Notes: a model not told the origin generated them from the sequence alone. 64,000 bases of DNA from Mesorhizobium australicum (GCF_900177325.1 NZ_FXBL01000004.1:2046001-2110000), one strand, 5' to 3'. Positions 22,898 to 31,538 are shown, numbered from the stretch's first letter. Numbers and translations are program-made.

Positions 22898-24006
22898 TCG
22901 GGTCTCCGTCGAGGCTTTTGGGTGGCGCCCTCTATCGCAGCCTCGATCACCTTTTTCATGACGGTGGGCAACGCTTCGCTGTGGATTGTCGCGCGGGAAG
23001 ACCACCAATGTCCCGACGGAGGAGCTGTATCGACATAGGCGATGAACACCGACAGTTCGAGCTCGAAATGGGTGAAGACGTGGTAGATCGAGCCTTTCGG
23101 GCGCCAGTTTGCACGGAAAGGGGCGGCTTCGGCGCCGGTCGCTCCATCGATCCGGGCGGTCCAGTCCGTGCCGGGCACCTCCGCCATGCCACCGAGCAGT
23201 CCCTTCTCGGGGCGCTTGCGCAGGAGAACGGCGCCGTCGCGGCGCACCGCCACGAAGGCTGCGCCGACGCGCTTCGGCTTTTCCTTCTTCGCGGCCTTGA
23301 CCGGATAGAACTCCGGATCGCCCGCCTTCAGCGCCCGGCAGCCGTCGCGCAGCGGGCAGAGCACGCAGGCCGGCCGTTTCGGGGTGCAGATCGTGGCGCC
23401 AAGGTCCATCATCGCCTGGGCGAAGTCGCCGGGGCGGCTGTGTGGCACGGTGGAGGCCACGAAGGCGCCGATCTCGGGCTTCGCCTCCGGCAGCGGCGTG
23501 GCGATGGCGCGGTAGCGGGTGACGACGCGTTCGACATTGCCGTCGACCACCGCCGACGGCCGGTCGAAGGCGATCGCCGAAATGGCGGCGGCGGTGTAGG
23601 GGCCGATGCCGGGAAGTGTCCGCAAGCCGGCCTCCGTGTCCGGGAAACGGCCGCCGTGCTGGCTGACCACCATCTCGGCGCACTTCTTGAGGTTGCGGGC
23701 GCGGGAATAATAGCCGAGCCCGGCCCAGGCCTTCATCACGTCGTCCACGGGAGCGGCCGCGAGGTCGCCTACCGTCGGCCATTTCTCGACGAAAGTCCGG
23801 AAATAGGGCCGCACCGCCGAGACTGTGGTTTGCTGCAGCATGATCTCGGACAGCCAGACCAGGTAAGGGTCCTGCCGCAGACCGGCGGCGACCTTTGCCG
23901 GAGGCACGCGCCAGGGCAGGTCGCGCGCGTGCCGGTCGTACCAGGCGAGCAGAAGCTCTGCGAAACCGTCTGCCTGCCTGGTGGAATAGGTGGGTAGGGA
24001 TGTCAT
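22894..24006 (-). CDS. mutY: A/G-specific adenine glycosylase
   Basis: MutY (370 aa) removes adenine mispaired with 8-oxoguanine. The catalytic glutamate is in SEIMLQQTTV, the helix-hairpin-helix is LPGIGPYTAAAI followed by the catalytic aspartate in VVDGNVERV, and the 4Fe-4S cluster cysteines are in CTPKRPACVLCPLRDGC. A C-terminal NUDIX-like domain (about residues 240-350) that reads the 8-oxoG base is present. I chose ATG 24006; an in-frame ATG at 24147 is inside the divergent gene. It is divergent from the DUF721 gene, with 58 bp between starts. Confidence 0.96.
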   Translation of the reverse strand: MTSLPTYSTRQADGFAELLLAWYDRHARDLPWRVPPAKVAAGLRQDPYLVWLSEIMLQQTTVSAVRPYFRTFVEKWPTVGDLAAAPVDDVMKAWAGLGYYSRARNLKKCAEMVVSQHGGRFPDTEAGLRTLPGIGPYTAAAISAIAFDRPSAVVDGNVERVVTRYRAIATPLPEAKPEIGAFVASTVPHSRPGDFAQAMMDLGATICTPKRPACVLCPLRDGCRALKAGDPEFYPVKAAKKEKPKRVGAAFVAVRRDGAVLLRKRPEKGLLGGMAEVPGTDWTARIDGATGAEAAPFRANWRPKGSIYHVFTHFELELSVFIAYVDTAPPSGHWWSSRATIHSEALPTVMKKVIEAAIEGATQKPRRRPE

Positions 24007-24064
24007 CGCGCGGCGGGTTGGTATAGATGTCCGGTTCGTTGGGAGGTGCTTCGGCGCTGGGTTC

Positions 24065-24565
24065 ATGGCAGGCAATTCATCACCCCGCAATGCGCGACCG
24101 GTCGGAGATTTCGCCGCGGCGATCCTCGATCCGGTGCTGCGTCGCAAGACCGGCGTCTCGACGGCGCTCGTTCAGTCGTGGGAAGAGATCGCGGGCCCGC
24201 GGCTGGCGCAGGCGTCGCGACCCGAGAAGATCCTCTGGCCGCGCCGCGCGGGCGAGGACGACCCATTCGAGCCGGCAACACTGGTGATCGCCTGCGAAGG
24301 CGCCTCCGCGCTGCAACTGCAGCACCAGACAGGCGAGATCATTTCCAGGGTGAACGCCTTCCTGGGCTTTGCCGCGCTCGGCCGCATCCGTATCCTGCAG
24401 AAGCCCATCGGCGACACCGGCAAGGCCAGACGCCCCCGCCCGCGCGAACTCTCCCGCGAGGAGACGGCGTCGGTCACGCAATCGGTGGCGGTCATCGAGG
24501 ACGACGCACTGCGTGCCTCTCTGGAGAGGCTCGGCCGCGCGGTGAAATCGAGCAGGACGCGTTAG
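24065..24565 (+). CDS. DUF721 domain protein (DciA-like)
   Basis: A 166-residue protein with the DUF721 fold: the DFAAAILDPVLRRKTG segment, WEEIAGPRLAQASRPEKI, and LVIACEGASALQLQHQTGEIISRVNAFLG. DUF721 proteins include DciA, which loads the replicative helicase in bacteria lacking DnaC, so a replication role is plausible but not shown here. The C-terminal part is charged and probably flexible. The start at 24065 is the first ATG clear of the mutY promoter; an ATG at 23990 would overlap mutY. Confidence 0.82.
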   Translation: MAGNSSPRNARPVGDFAAAILDPVLRRKTGVSTALVQSWEEIAGPRLAQASRPEKILWPRRAGEDDPFEPATLVIACEGASALQLQHQTGEIISRVNAFLGFAALGRIRILQKPIGDTGKARRPRPRELSREETASVTQSVAVIEDDALRASLERLGRAVKSSRTR

Positions 24566-24888
24566 CTCACGTCGACAACCGAATGCGATCCGGGCGCAGC
24601 GTGCCGGGCGAGTTCTGCGATCTTGGCGGCATTCACGATCACGGTCCGACGGCGATTGGTCGGGATCGTGATCACGGCGAAGCTGCGCCTGCCGAGCGAC
24701 TGCTGCGACTGCATGTGCCCGTCACATGTGATAAAGACACTGCAGCCTAGAGACTCGATGCGATCGAGCAGGTCCCCGTCGGCAAGCCCTTTCCAGCTTT
24801 GGGGGAACGGCCGCGCCCGAATTCCGAAGGGTTCAAGCGCCCGGGCCAGTTGTCTCGGCACGCTCTCATCCAGTTGCGCCTCAATCAT
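24562..24888 (-). CDS. DUF5615-type PIN-like protein (putative toxin component)
   Basis: A 108-residue protein resembling the DUF5615 PIN-like family: an N-terminal acidic stretch (EAQLDESVPRQLARALE), the DGDLLDRIESLGCSVFITCDGHM segment where family members have a T/S-x-D core, and a C-terminal helix. It overlaps the DUF433 gene stop by 8 bp and follows it on the same strand; DUF433-DUF5615 pairs are a widespread toxin-antitoxin-like module. Toxicity is inferred from family context only. Its stop overlaps the DUF721 stop by 4 bp, tail to tail. Confidence 0.78.
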   Translation of the reverse strand: MIEAQLDESVPRQLARALEPFGIRARPFPQSWKGLADGDLLDRIESLGCSVFITCDGHMQSQQSLGRRSFAVITIPTNRRRTVIVNAAKIAELARHAAPGSHSVVDVS

Positions 24889-25129
24889 GGGGCGACGAAG
24901 ATCGAATCGCCGCCGGAATGAGTTGTATCAGCGCTACGGCGTCGCTTCTGGAGATCGTCGGATATTCGTCCAGTATTTCGTCGAGGGACATCCCGTCGGC
25001 CAGATTGTCGAACAGGATCTCGATCGGGACACGAGTCCCCCTGAAAACAGGGCGCCCAGCAAGGACATTTGCGTCGCTGGTGACGATACGTCCAAGGTCC
25101 TTCAGGACAATCGCATCAATGTACGTCAT
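24881..25129 (-). CDS. DUF433 domain protein (putative antitoxin component)
   Basis: An 82-residue protein with the DUF433 signature: GRPVFRGTRVPIEILFDNLADGMSLDEILDEYPTIS, a winged-helix-like DNA-binding domain. It is the first gene of a two-gene unit with the DUF5615-type protein and overlaps it by 8 bp, the usual tight antitoxin-toxin arrangement. Local composition is less GC-rich than dsbA or smc nearby. I found no obvious operator palindrome in the 185-bp gap before it. Confidence 0.85.
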   Translation of the reverse strand: MTYIDAIVLKDLGRIVTSDANVLAGRPVFRGTRVPIEILFDNLADGMSLDEILDEYPTISRSDAVALIQLIPAAIRSSSPHD

Positions 25130-25314
25130 AGCGGTTGCACCTTTCGGCCCAACAATATCACATCCGGAGCGTCAGGCCATGTCGGCGATAGCGCGTTCGT
25201 GAACGGGACGGCAGAAAACGGCATTGGGAACGCGGACAATCTTGCCATAATTGGCGTGCTAAGCGGCATCTGCTAGTCGCTACACCGCATTTCTCTCGGC
25301 AACAGGTGATTCAC

Positions 25315-26040
25315 ATGAGCTTTTCGATGCGTCGCAGGGACGTTCTTCTCTCGCTTGGCGCGGTTTCCGCCGTGGCGCTTCTGGCGGCATGCAGCGACGA
25401 TGCGCCGAAGCAGCAGGCTGCCGGCGAGCAGCCAGCGACGCCCGCAACACCCGCGACCCCGTCGAAGCCCGCCGTCGCAGCGCCGGCCGCGCAGGGCAGC
25501 GTCGACATGGCCAAGCTGCTGGAGGCCGGCTCGCTGCCCGAGCAGATGCTCGGCAAGGCCGACGCCCCGGTGACCATCGTCGAATATGCCTCGATGACCT
25601 GCCCGCACTGCGCGCATTTCCACGAGACGACGCTGCCGGAAATCAAGACCAAGTATATCGACACCGGCAAGGCCCGGCTGATCATGCGCGAATTCCCGTT
25701 CGACCCGCGCGCGGAAGCCGGCTTCATGCTCGCCCGCTGCTCGAACGACAAGTATTTCCCGATGATCGACGTGCTGTTCAAGCAGCAGAACAACTGGGTG
25801 CGGGCCCAGGATGCGCAGTCGGCGCTTCTGCAAATCTCCAAGCTTGCAGGTTTTTCACAGGAGTCCTTCAACGCCTGCTTGACCAACCAGAAGCTTCTGG
25901 ACGACATCAGAGCGGTGCGTACGCGTGGCGCCGACGAGTTCAAGGTCGACTCGACCCCGACCTTCTTCATCAACGGCGACAAATATGCGGGAGCCCTTAC
26001 GGTTGACGAACTGTCGGCCATCATCGACGCCAAGCTCTGA
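25315..26040 (+). CDS. DsbA-family thiol oxidoreductase, lipoprotein
   Basis: A 241-residue DsbA/DsbC-like thioredoxin-fold protein. The active site is CPHC in ASMTCPHCAHFHETTLP near residue 99, with the cis-Pro loop in DSTPTFFINGDKYAG. The N-terminus (MRRRDVLLSLGAVSAV) reads as a Tat-like RR start followed by the lipobox LLAAC at about residues 22-26, so it is probably anchored to the membrane. A Pro/Ala-rich linker (ATPATPATPSKP) separates the anchor from the catalytic domain. It catalyses disulfide formation or reduction in the periplasm. ATG 25315 is used; a GTG at 25306 is possible. smc follows after 51 bp. Confidence 0.9.
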   Translation: MSFSMRRRDVLLSLGAVSAVALLAACSDDAPKQQAAGEQPATPATPATPSKPAVAAPAAQGSVDMAKLLEAGSLPEQMLGKADAPVTIVEYASMTCPHCAHFHETTLPEIKTKYIDTGKARLIMREFPFDPRAEAGFMLARCSNDKYFPMIDVLFKQQNNWVRAQDAQSALLQISKLAGFSQESFNACLTNQKLLDDIRAVRTRGADEFKVDSTPTFFINGDKYAGALTVDELSAIIDAKL

Positions 26041-26091
26041 CGCGCTTTCGGGCGCGCGCTTCAGCGTGTCCGCTCGCCGGGGTGCCGCCTG

Positions 26092-29000
26092 ATGCGGTTC
26101 TCCCGGCTCCGCCTCCTCGGCTTCAAGTCCTTCGTCGAGCCCTCCGAATTCGTCATCGAAGGGGGGCTCACCGGCATCGTCGGCCCGAACGGCTGCGGCA
26201 AGTCGAACCTTGTCGAGGCGCTGCGCTGGGTGATGGGCGAGAGCTCCTACAAGAACATGCGCGCGTCCGGCATGGACGACGTGATCTTCTCGGGTTCCGC
26301 CACGCGCCCCTCGCGCAACACGGCCGAGGTCACGCTCTTCCTCGACAACACCGACCGCAGCGCGCCCGCCGCCTACAATGACGGCGACGAATTGCAGATC
26401 TCGCGCCGCATCGAGCGCGAGGCGGGGTCCAATTACCGCATCAACGGCAAGGAGGCGCGCGCCAAGGACGTGCAGCTTCTTTTCGCCGACCAGTCGACCG
26501 GCGCGCGCTCGCCCTCGATGGTGGGGCAGGGCCGCATCGGCGAGCTGATCCAGGCGAAGCCCCAGGCGCGCCGGGCCCTTCTGGAAGAGGCGGCCGGCAT
26601 TTCCGGCCTGCACACGCGACGGCATGAAGCGGAGCTGAGGCTGCGCGCGGCCGAACAGAACCTCGAACGGCTGGAGGACGTGGTCGGCGAGCTGGAGAGC
26701 CAGATCGAGAGCCTGAAGCGCCAGTCGCGGCAGGCCTCGCGCTTCAAGGCGCTCTCTGCCGACATCCGCCAGGCGGAGGCGACGCTGCTGCACCTGCGCT
26801 GGACGCTCGCCAAGGCGCAGGAGGCCGAAGCGCAGAGCGCGCTGTCGGCCGCGACCAACGTGGTGGCCGAGCGCGCCAAGGAGCAGATGGACGCCGCCAA
26901 GGACCAGGCGGTCGGCGCGCACCACCTGCCCGGCCTGCGCGAGGAGGAGGCGAAGGCGGCGGCCGCCCTGCAGCGCCTGACGATCGCCAGGACCCAGGTC
27001 GAGGAGGAGGCGCAGCGCATCCGCTCCCGCCATTCCGAGCTCGAGAAGCGGATTGCCCAGCTCGACGCGGATATCGCCCGCGAGGAGCAGATGGTGCGCG
27101 ACAATGCCGATATCCTGAAGCGACTGGCCGACGAGGAGGCTACGCTCAAGGCCGAGGAAGAGGGCGCGGTCGACCGCGAGCGGGAGAAGCGCGCAGCCTT
27201 CGAGGAAGCGTCGACGCAGCTCACGCTCTCGGAAGCCGCGTTGAGCAAGCTCACCTCGGAGCGGGCGGAAGCTTCGGCGCAGCGCACCCAGGCCGAGCGC
27301 TCGCTGCGCGATGCGGCCGAGCGGCGCGATCGGCTTGACCGTCAGCTCGCCGACACCGACCGCGAGGCGGCCGAGATCGCCGCGAAGCTGGCCGGCCTGC
27401 CTGACCCCGCCGAGAAGCAGAAGCTGGTGGAACAGGCGACCGAGGCGGTGTCGACCGCCGAAGCCGCGACGATCGCCGCCGAGAAGGCGGTGGAGGCGGC
27501 GCGAGGCCGCGAGGCCGCGGCGCGGCCGGCCCTGCAGGCGGCACGGGCGGAGCTTGGCCGGATCGAGACCGAGGCGCGCACGCTTGCCAAGATGCTGAAT
27601 GCGCAGTCGGGCGGACTTTTCCCGGCGGTGGTGGAGCAGATCAAGGTCGACAAGGGGTTCGAGACGGCGCTGGGCGCAGCCCTCGGCGACGACCTTGACG
27701 CGGCGCTCGATCGCGTCGCACCGGTGCACTGGGCGGCGGATGTGAACGGGACTGGCGGCGATCCGGTGCTGCCGGAAGGCGCGCGGCCGCTCTCCGAGGT
27801 CGTCCGCGCTCCTTCGCAGCTCGCGCGGCGGCTGGCGCAGGTCGGCATCGTCGAGGCGGAGGACGGGCCGCGGTTGCAGAAGCTGCTCGCGACGGGCCAG
27901 CGTCTGGTGACGAAGAATGGCGCGCTGTGGCGCTGGGACGGGCTGACGGCCAGCGCGGACGCGCCGACGGCGGCCGCGCTCAGGCTGGCGCAGAAGAACC
28001 GGCTTGCCGAGCTGGAAGCCGAGGCCACGACCGCGACCGTGGCCGCCCGCGCTGCCGAGGCCGCTCAGGCCGAGGCGGAGGCCGCGACCAAGAGCGCGGT
28101 GGAGACCGAGCGCACCGCGCGCGACGACTGGCGCGCGGCGCAGCGGGCAGTGACGGAGGCGCGCGATGCGCTGGCGAAGGCGGAGGCCGCGGCCGGTCAG
28201 CTCGCCGGACGGCGCTCGGCGCTGGAAGCCTCGCGCGCGCGGATCGTGGAAAGCCGCGACGAGGCGGCCGGAGCCTTTGCCGAGGCGGAACGCGCGCTGG
28301 CCGCCGCACCCGACCTCGGCGATCTCCAGTCCAGGCTCGACCGCATGTCGGCCGACGTGGCGCAGGACCGGGCGAAGCTCGCCGATGCGCGCGCGGCCCA
28401 TGACGGGCTGAAGCGCGAAAGCGAGGCGCGGCGCAGGCGGCTGGAGGCGATCGCGGCCGAGAGCCGCAACTGGGTGTCGCGCGCCGAAAATGCCGACCGG
28501 CAGATAGAGGCCCTTGCCGCGCGCAAGGCCGAGACGGCGAGCGAGTTCGCCGCCCTTGCCGATGCGCCCGACGAGCTGGACGAACGCCGCCGCGCGCTGC
28601 TGAGCGAGATCAGCAAGGCCGAGCAGCTGCGCAGGCAGGCGGCCGACCGGCTGCAGGAGGCCGAGAACCGGCAGGCCGCGCTCGACAAGGCCGCGACCGG
28701 CGCGATCCAGTCGCTGTCGGAGGCGCGCGAAGGCCGCGCCCGCGCCGAGGAGCGGCTGGCGGCGGCCGACGAGCGCCGCCGCGAGGCGGAGGCACGCATC
28801 CAGGAGGCGATGGGCGTCGCGCCGCACCTGGTGCTGAAACAGGCCGGGCTGGAGGCGGATGCCGAACTGCCCGACATGGGCGAGGTCGAGCGGCGGCTGG
28901 AGCGGCTGAAGATCGAGCGCGAACGGCTGGGCGCGGTCAACCTGCGCGCCGAGGAGGAGCAGAAGGAGCTGTCCGAGCGGCTGGAACTGATCGTGTCCGA

Positions 29001-29553
29001 ACGCGAGGACATCGTCGAGGCGATCAAGAAGCTGCGCCAGGGCATCCAGAGCCTCAACCGCGAGGGCCGCGAACGGCTGCTCGCTGCCTTCGAAGTGGTC
29101 AACGCGCAGTTCCAGCGCCTGTTCACCCACCTGTTCGGCGGCGGCACGGCCGAGCTGCAGCTCATCGAATCGGAGGACCCGCTGGAGGCAGGGCTGGAGA
29201 TCCTCGCCCGGCCGCCCGGCAAGAAGCCGCAGACGATGACGCTGCTGTCCGGCGGCGAGCAGGCGCTGACGGCGATGGCGCTGATCTTTGCGGTCTTCCT
29301 CACCAATCCCGCGCCGATCTGCGTGCTGGACGAGGTCGACGCGCCGCTCGACGATCACAATGTCGAGCGCTTCTGCAACCTGATGGACGAGATGGCGGCC
29401 TCGACCGATACGCGCTTCGTCGTCATCACCCACAATCCGATCACCATGGCCCGCATGAACCGGCTGTTCGGTGTCACCATGGCCGAGCAGGGCGTGAGCC
29501 AGCTCGTCTCGGTCGATCTCCAGACCGCCGAGCGCATCCGCGAGGCGAGCTGA
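26092..29553 (+). CDS. smc: Chromosome segregation protein SMC
   Basis: SMC ATPase (1153 aa, normal length), the core of bacterial condensin that compacts and resolves chromosomes. It has Walker A (GPNGCGKSN, about residues 31-39), a long coiled coil with repeated AEAEA-type heptads, a hinge near 503-640, a second coiled coil, the ABC signature LLSGGEQAL near 1050 and Walker B ICVLDEVDAPLDDHN near 1078. The Q-loop and D-loop residues look intact. No scpA/scpB is next to it. The coiled-coil segment creates long open antisense frames that are not genes. Confidence 0.98.
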   Translation: MRFSRLRLLGFKSFVEPSEFVIEGGLTGIVGPNGCGKSNLVEALRWVMGESSYKNMRASGMDDVIFSGSATRPSRNTAEVTLFLDNTDRSAPAAYNDGDELQISRRIEREAGSNYRINGKEARAKDVQLLFADQSTGARSPSMVGQGRIGELIQAKPQARRALLEEAAGISGLHTRRHEAELRLRAAEQNLERLEDVVGELESQIESLKRQSRQASRFKALSADIRQAEATLLHLRWTLAKAQEAEAQSALSAATNVVAERAKEQMDAAKDQAVGAHHLPGLREEEAKAAAALQRLTIARTQVEEEAQRIRSRHSELEKRIAQLDADIAREEQMVRDNADILKRLADEEATLKAEEEGAVDREREKRAAFEEASTQLTLSEAALSKLTSERAEASAQRTQAERSLRDAAERRDRLDRQLADTDREAAEIAAKLAGLPDPAEKQKLVEQATEAVSTAEAATIAAEKAVEAARGREAAARPALQAARAELGRIETEARTLAKMLNAQSGGLFPAVVEQIKVDKGFETALGAALGDDLDAALDRVAPVHWAADVNGTGGDPVLPEGARPLSEVVRAPSQLARRLAQVGIVEAEDGPRLQKLLATGQRLVTKNGALWRWDGLTASADAPTAAALRLAQKNRLAELEAEATTATVAARAAEAAQAEAEAATKSAVETERTARDDWRAAQRAVTEARDALAKAEAAAGQLAGRRSALEASRARIVESRDEAAGAFAEAERALAAAPDLGDLQSRLDRMSADVAQDRAKLADARAAHDGLKRESEARRRRLEAIAAESRNWVSRAENADRQIEALAARKAETASEFAALADAPDELDERRRALLSEISKAEQLRRQAADRLQEAENRQAALDKAATGAIQSLSEAREGRARAEERLAAADERRREAEARIQEAMGVAPHLVLKQAGLEADAELPDMGEVERRLERLKIERERLGAVNLRAEEEQKELSERLELIVSEREDIVEAIKKLRQGIQSLNREGRERLLAAFEVVNAQFQRLFTHLFGGGTAELQLIESEDPLEAGLEILARPPGKKPQTMTLLSGGEQALTAMALIFAVFLTNPAPICVLDEVDAPLDDHNVERFCNLMDEMAASTDTRFVVITHNPITMARMNRLFGVTMAEQGVSQLVSVDLQTAERIREAS

Positions 29554-29558
29554 GAGAT

Positions 29559-29631
29559 TGTTTCGAAATTCGCTCTGACGGCGTTTTCTGCGCTTCCGGC
29601 CAACTGACTGGCCACAGCGCATTTCGAACAG
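29559..29631. repeat. Long imperfect palindrome after smc, arm shared with 52952
   Basis: Arms TGTTTCGAAATTCGCT (29559-29574) and AGCGCATTTCGAACA (29616-29630) are near-perfect inverted copies. A second stem (GGCCA/TGGCC, 29598-29613) lies inside. It could act as the smc transcript end. The right arm reads, in reverse, almost the same as 52952-52972, so this looks like a dispersed intergenic element. Confidence 0.55.
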
Positions 29632-29728
29632 GCTCCCAGGCCTCTTCGCTCACGGACAATTCACCGCCGCCGTGTTGCCTTTGTCGGGACGCATCCTCTA
29701 TCGGCTCCCCTATCTCAAGGAGACGATC

Positions 29729-29986
29729 ATGAAGCACCTCATCCTCGCCGCCCCCTTTGTCCTACTCGTCGCGACCCCGGCGCTTGCCGACGACCGCCCC
29801 CCGACACCGGACGAGCGCGTCCGCATCGAGGCGGCGCTGAGGGGCGAGGGATATACGTCCTGGGGTTCGATCGAGCTGGACGACAATCGGGTCTGGGAAG
29901 TGGACGACGCCATCGACGACGAGGGCAAGGAATGGGACCTCGAACTCGACACGCAGTCGCTGGCGATCTCGAAGAAGGACGATTGA
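29729..29986 (+). CDS. Small secreted protein, PepSY-like
   Basis: An 85-residue protein with a signal peptide (MKHLILAAPFVLLVATPALA) and a short mature domain: DERVRIEAALRGEGYTSWGSIELDDNRVWEVDDA, then EWDLELDTQSLAIS. This matches the small PepSY-type domains found as secreted single-domain proteins in rhizobia; function unknown. An aaggag ribosome binding site at 29717-29722 supports the start. It stands alone between smc and a repeat-filled gap. Confidence 0.85.
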   Translation: MKHLILAAPFVLLVATPALADDRPPTPDERVRIEAALRGEGYTSWGSIELDDNRVWEVDDAIDDEGKEWDLELDTQSLAISKKDD

Positions 29987-30066
29987 GGATGGTTCTCCTT
30001 CTCCCCGTTCACGGGGTCCGAAGGACGGGCGAGACAAGCGGCTCGCCCCGGCACAGGTGCCCTAAG

Positions 30067-30120
30067 GGCGGATGAGGGGCAGCGCGAGCTTTCGAAAGTT
30101 TGGCGCCCCCCTCATCCGCC
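30067..30120. repeat. Intergenic palindrome with 13-bp perfect stem
   Basis: ggcggatgagggg (30067-30079) and cccctcatccgcc (30108-30120) form a perfect 13-bp stem around a 28-nt centre that has its own ctttcgaaag core. The sequence type (a GGATGAGGGG border next to c/g-rich blocks) matches the rhizobial intergenic mosaic repeats also seen at 40305 and 43194. It lies in the 373-bp gap 29987-30359, which holds no gene. Confidence 0.7.
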
Positions 30121-30279
30121 GTCATTCCGGGTCCGCGCAGCGGAACCCGGAATCCAGGTCGCCGACGCCTGCGCGCTGTTCTGATCCACGCTCCGACATG
30201 GTCGCGACGGTCGGTAAACAGCTTGCTTGCCCGGCGCTCTGGATTCCGGGTTCCGCTGCGCGGCCCCGGAATGACGGCG
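30117..30279. repeat. Inverted pair of a 41-bp repeat (rhizobial palindromic element)
   Basis: Arms 30117-30157 and 30239-30279 are reverse complements with one mismatch over 41 bp. Each arm carries cattccgggtccgcgcag or its mirror, and is itself partly palindromic (ccgggt...acccgg). About 80 bp of unrelated sequence lies between them. The pair could fold into a long cruciform, or be the ends of a small non-coding mobile repeat. The rest of the 29987-30359 gap shows nothing else. Confidence 0.8.
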
Positions 30280-30359
30280 CGCGCGATTGTCCTCCCCGTG
30301 CAAGGGAAGGCCGATGTTATAGGCGATGACACTGCGATAAGGGCACGACGGTCGCACCT

Positions 30360-30764
30360 TTAGGACGTGTCGTGATACTCGACCGGCGAGACGATGGCTT
30401 GCCCCGATCTCTCGATGAGCGCGCCCAGGCCGTGGATCGCGGCGCTATCATTGCCGGCCTCGTCGGACGCCCGCCCCCGGTGCAGGAACGACAGGCGGCA
30501 CAGATGCGCCGCCACTGCCTTCATGTAGAGCCCGAATGCCCTGAGTGAATCGGCGATGTCCTCCGCATCGAGAGGACTGCTGCCGAAGCCCGCCGGCATC
30601 GGAACGGGCGTCCAGGGTCTGCGGGCGAAGCTCCGGAGCGTGCCTTCGACATAGGCGCTCAGCAGCGTATTCGCCTGCCAGGCGGCCCACAGCACGCACC
30701 AGCGGACCCAGAACGACCGGCTAGCAGCCTGTTCGGCCATGTCGGCGATCGAGAAGAGGCGCAT
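30360..30764 (-). CDS. Hypothetical protein
   Basis: A 134-residue reading frame that I do not recognise. It begins MRLFSIADMAEQAASRSFWVRW, with a hydrophobic and tryptophan-rich segment (WVRWCVLWAAWQANTLLSAY, about residues 18-37) that may contact a membrane, then a segment with predicted helices and no clear domain. A gagga stretch upstream of ATG 30764 supports this start over a longer one at 30818. It lies between two blocks of intergenic repeats and has no partner gene. It is probably real but orphan. Confidence 0.5.
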   Translation of the reverse strand: MRLFSIADMAEQAASRSFWVRWCVLWAAWQANTLLSAYVEGTLRSFARRPWTPVPMPAGFGSSPLDAEDIADSLRAFGLYMKAVAAHLCRLSFLHRGRASDEAGNDSAAIHGLGALIERSGQAIVSPVEYHDTS

Positions 30765-30977
30765 GACGATCCTCGCCTTTACCGCCTGTTGCCTCCCCGC
30801 CTTCGCCCTCCAGCCCATCTCCGGCTCCCGTTTGACCGGACATAGTTTCGGGCATGCCGGCAGGGTGGGGATGGAAATATTTCGGGCGCTAATGGGAACA
30901 AGGGGTTAGCGGGAAACGGGCGGAAATCGATCCATCGGAATGATGGTCCGTGCTTCGCACGACATCAGCCTCATGCG

Positions 30978-31148
30978 CCCCCTCCACCACGCTTCGCGTG
31001 GTCCCCCTCCCCCGTAAAACGGGGGAGGATCAATGCGCTCAGCCGTCGCTTTCTGTTCCTTTGATGACGAATGCGAGCGGAAGGCGGCGAGGCACCTGAT
31101 CCTCCCCCGTTCACGGGGAAGGGGGACCGCCGAAGGCGGTGGAGGGGG
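30978..31148. repeat. Two inverted copies of a rhizobial intergenic repeat
   Basis: Copy one (30978-31031) reads ccccctccaccacgcttc, ends gggggaggatc, and contains hairpins cacgcttcgcgtg and cccccgtaaaacggggg. Copy two (31098-31148) is the same element in reverse, with accgccgaaggcggt and cccccgttcacgggg as the matching hairpins. About 65 bp separate them. The loop sequences differ while the stems are kept, as expected for a structured repeat. The remainder of the 30765-31193 gap shows no gene. Confidence 0.75.
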
Positions 31149-31193
31149 TGTACGCATGGCGGTCCCTTTTCACCCCATCGGCCTGCCGGTCTC

Positions 31194-31538
31194 TCATTCG
31201 CCCCAGACGGCGAGTTCGTTGCCGGCGGGGTCGGCGAAGTGGAAGCGGCGGCCGCCGGGGAAGGAGAAGATCGGCAGCACGATGCGGGCGCCCGCGGCTT
31301 CCACCGCCTCGAACGTCTCCTCGAGATTTTCCGAATAGAGGACGGGCAGCGGCTTTGCCGGGGCGTCGGCCTTGTCGGCCTGGAAGCCGCCTTCCAGTCC
31401 TTCGTCGAAGGCAGCGTAGGTGGGGCCGTAATCGGTGAACGACCAGCCGAAGACGGAGGCGTAGAAGGCCTTGACGCTGTCCATCGAGCCTCCGGCGGCG
31501 GACAGTTCGAGATAATCGAGCTTTCCGGTCTTGCGCAT
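31194..31538 (-). CDS. VOC family (glyoxalase/bleomycin-resistance fold) protein
   Basis: A 114-residue single-module VOC protein. It shows the two-beta-alpha-beta pattern: KLDYLELSAAGGSMDSVKAFYASVFGWSF, FDEGLEGGFQA, PVLYSENLEETFEAVEAAGARIVLP, and the closing GRRFHFADPAGNELAVW. This subgroup is usually annotated as glyoxalase-like, but substrates vary and cannot be read from sequence. A gaggag ribosome binding site 8 nt before ATG 31538 decides this start over the GTG at 31547. It is divergent from the first extensin-family gene. Confidence 0.88.
   Translation of the reverse strand: MRKTGKLDYLELSAAGGSMDSVKAFYASVFGWSFTDYGPTYAAFDEGLEGGFQADKADAPAKPLPVLYSENLEETFEAVEAAGARIVLPIFSFPGGRRFHFADPAGNELAVWGE

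Noticed and set aside
25855..29622. 1255-codon open frame antisense to smc
   Set aside because: The Ala/Glu-rich coiled coil of SMC gives long antisense frames rich in Leu and Arg. No start signal, no domain, and SMC is certain.
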